Of a DNA stretch of 64,000 nt, positions 63,566 through 64,000 are shown piece by piece. Numbering within the stretch: position 1 is the first letter of the stretch; every line of letters starts with the position of its first letter. The notes beneath the pieces are model-generated. The model was given only the letters and a program-made list of their open reading frames with translations, was not told the origin of the DNA and did not search any database. The position numbers and the translations under genes are program-made. This stretch comes from Sphingomonas elodea ATCC 31461 (GTDB lineage Bacteria; Pseudomonadota; Alphaproteobacteria; Sphingomonadales; Sphingomonadaceae), in the NCBI RefSeq assembly GCF_000226955.1, contig NZ_AGFU01000001.1:1-64000 (forward strand), given 5' to 3'.

Positions 63566-64000
63566 TCAGCGTTCGTGGAGCGCGTCGCTTCCGGTCTCGA
63601 GCATCGGGCCGACCAGATAGCTGAGCAGGGTGCGCTTGCCGGTCACGATATCGGCGCTGGCGACCATGCCGGGCCGCAGCGGCACGCGCGCCCCGTTGGC
63701 GAGGATATAGCCGCGGTCGAGCGCGATTCGCGCCTTGTAGACCGGCGGCTGACCGTCCCGCACCTGCACCGCCTCCGGGCTGATCCCGACCACCGTCCCG
63801 GGAATCATGCCATAGCGGGTATAGGGGAAGGCCTGCAGCTTCACCTTTACCGGCATCCCGGTCCGGACGAAGCCGATATCGCCATTCTCCACCATCACCT
63901 CGGCCTCGAGGCGTGCATTGTCCGGCACCAGCGAAAGCAGCGGCTTGGCGCCCTCGATAACGCCGCCCTCGGTATGCACCTGCAGCTGCGAGATCGTGCC
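63566..64000 (-). CDS. HlyD-family type I secretion membrane-fusion protein, C-terminal part
   Basis: Minus-strand frame from the right edge to TGA at 63566: 144 residues visible, N-terminus outside the window. HlyD C-terminal pattern: TISQLQVHTEGGVIEGAKPL, PDNARLEAEVMVENGDIGFV, GMPVKVKLQAFPYTRYGMIP, RPGMVASADIVTGKRTLLSY. Periplasmic adaptor of a type I ABC exporter. Sphingan clusters carry atrD/atrB, an ABC transporter and HlyD-like partner, at this place. An ABC transporter gene is expected further right. Confidence 0.85.
   Translation of the reverse strand, partial: GTISQLQVHTEGGVIEGAKPLLSLVPDNARLEAEVMVENGDIGFVRTGMPVKVKLQAFPYTRYGMIPGTVVGISPEAVQVRDGQPPVYKARIALDRGYILANGARVPLRPGMVASADIVTGKRTLLSYLVGPMLETGSDALHER

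Overview
The window is GC-rich alphaproteobacterial chromosome, almost certainly from a Sphingomonas-type sphingomonad. Evidence: densely packed high-GC genes, several TonB-dependent receptors, sphingomonad-type palindromic repeats, and above all an exopolysaccharide locus at 51.6-64 kb whose gene content, order and orientation match the sphingan clusters (gellan, welan, S-88; gel/sps/wel/dps genes). This is recognition from memory; no search was run.

Layout. 1-1.5 kb: BlaI-type repressor and truncated M56 (BlaR1-like) sensor peptidase with a two-site operator. 1.9-2.8 kb: monothiol glutaredoxin, BolA and F1-ATPase zeta inhibitor operon. 3.1-6.9 kb: two tiny membrane proteins, a quinone oxidoreductase, and leuC-leuD with a small secreted ORF between them. 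7-10.3 kb: small membrane protein, diheme cytochrome c, and a damaged TonB receptor. 10.4-16.5 kb: an unlinked set of minus-strand metabolic genes (epimerase, BASS transporter, ferritin-like protein, thioesterase, FadR-type regulator, FAD oxidoreductase, alpha/beta hydrolase). 16.5-24.2 kb: Tad/Flp pilus assembly genes cpaA-B-C-D-E-tadB-tadC plus a coiled-coil protein, with no cpaF. 24.6-28.5 kb: large TonB receptor plus nucleoside-hydrolase-like protein. 28.5-35.4 kb: UbiC-like protein, ppdK, glyS and glyQ; glyS carries two in-frame palindromic repeats. 35.6-41.4 kb: TraB/GumN lipoprotein, rplY, pth, a hypothetical protein, a TP-repeat lipoprotein, ychF. 40.8-45.3 kb: ankyrin protein and exported catalase divergent from parE. 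45.4-51.5 kb: secreted protein with TonB-like C-terminus, siderophore-type receptor, HGSNAT-like membrane protein, small membrane protein, GNAT and AIM24-like proteins.

51.6-64 kb: sphingan biosynthesis and export. Glycosyltransferases (spsQ-, spsK- and spsL-like) build the repeat unit on the lipid carrier. SpsF-like barrel, SpsD (Wza/OPX), SpsC (Wzz/GumC) and SpsE (BY-kinase-like ATPase) form the chain-length and export machinery. A SurA/EpsD-like PPIase (spsI) and an AAA+ ATPase with a 2-TM partner (spsJ region) lie on the opposite strand. The locus continues with an exosortase and its EpsI partner (the 32- and 26-kDa Urf genes of S-88), then the C-terminal part of a HlyD-type adaptor running off the right edge.

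Points most worth checking: the exosortase 5' end, where an apparent 1-base loss separates the natural start from the main frame; SpsE lacking the Walker A lysine; the exosortase, ATPase and 2-TM module inside the sphingan locus; glyS with two palindromic-repeat inserts; the TonB receptor with a 16-bp tandem duplication; and the missing cpaF. No tRNA, rRNA, CRISPR array, transposase or prophage genes were recognised.
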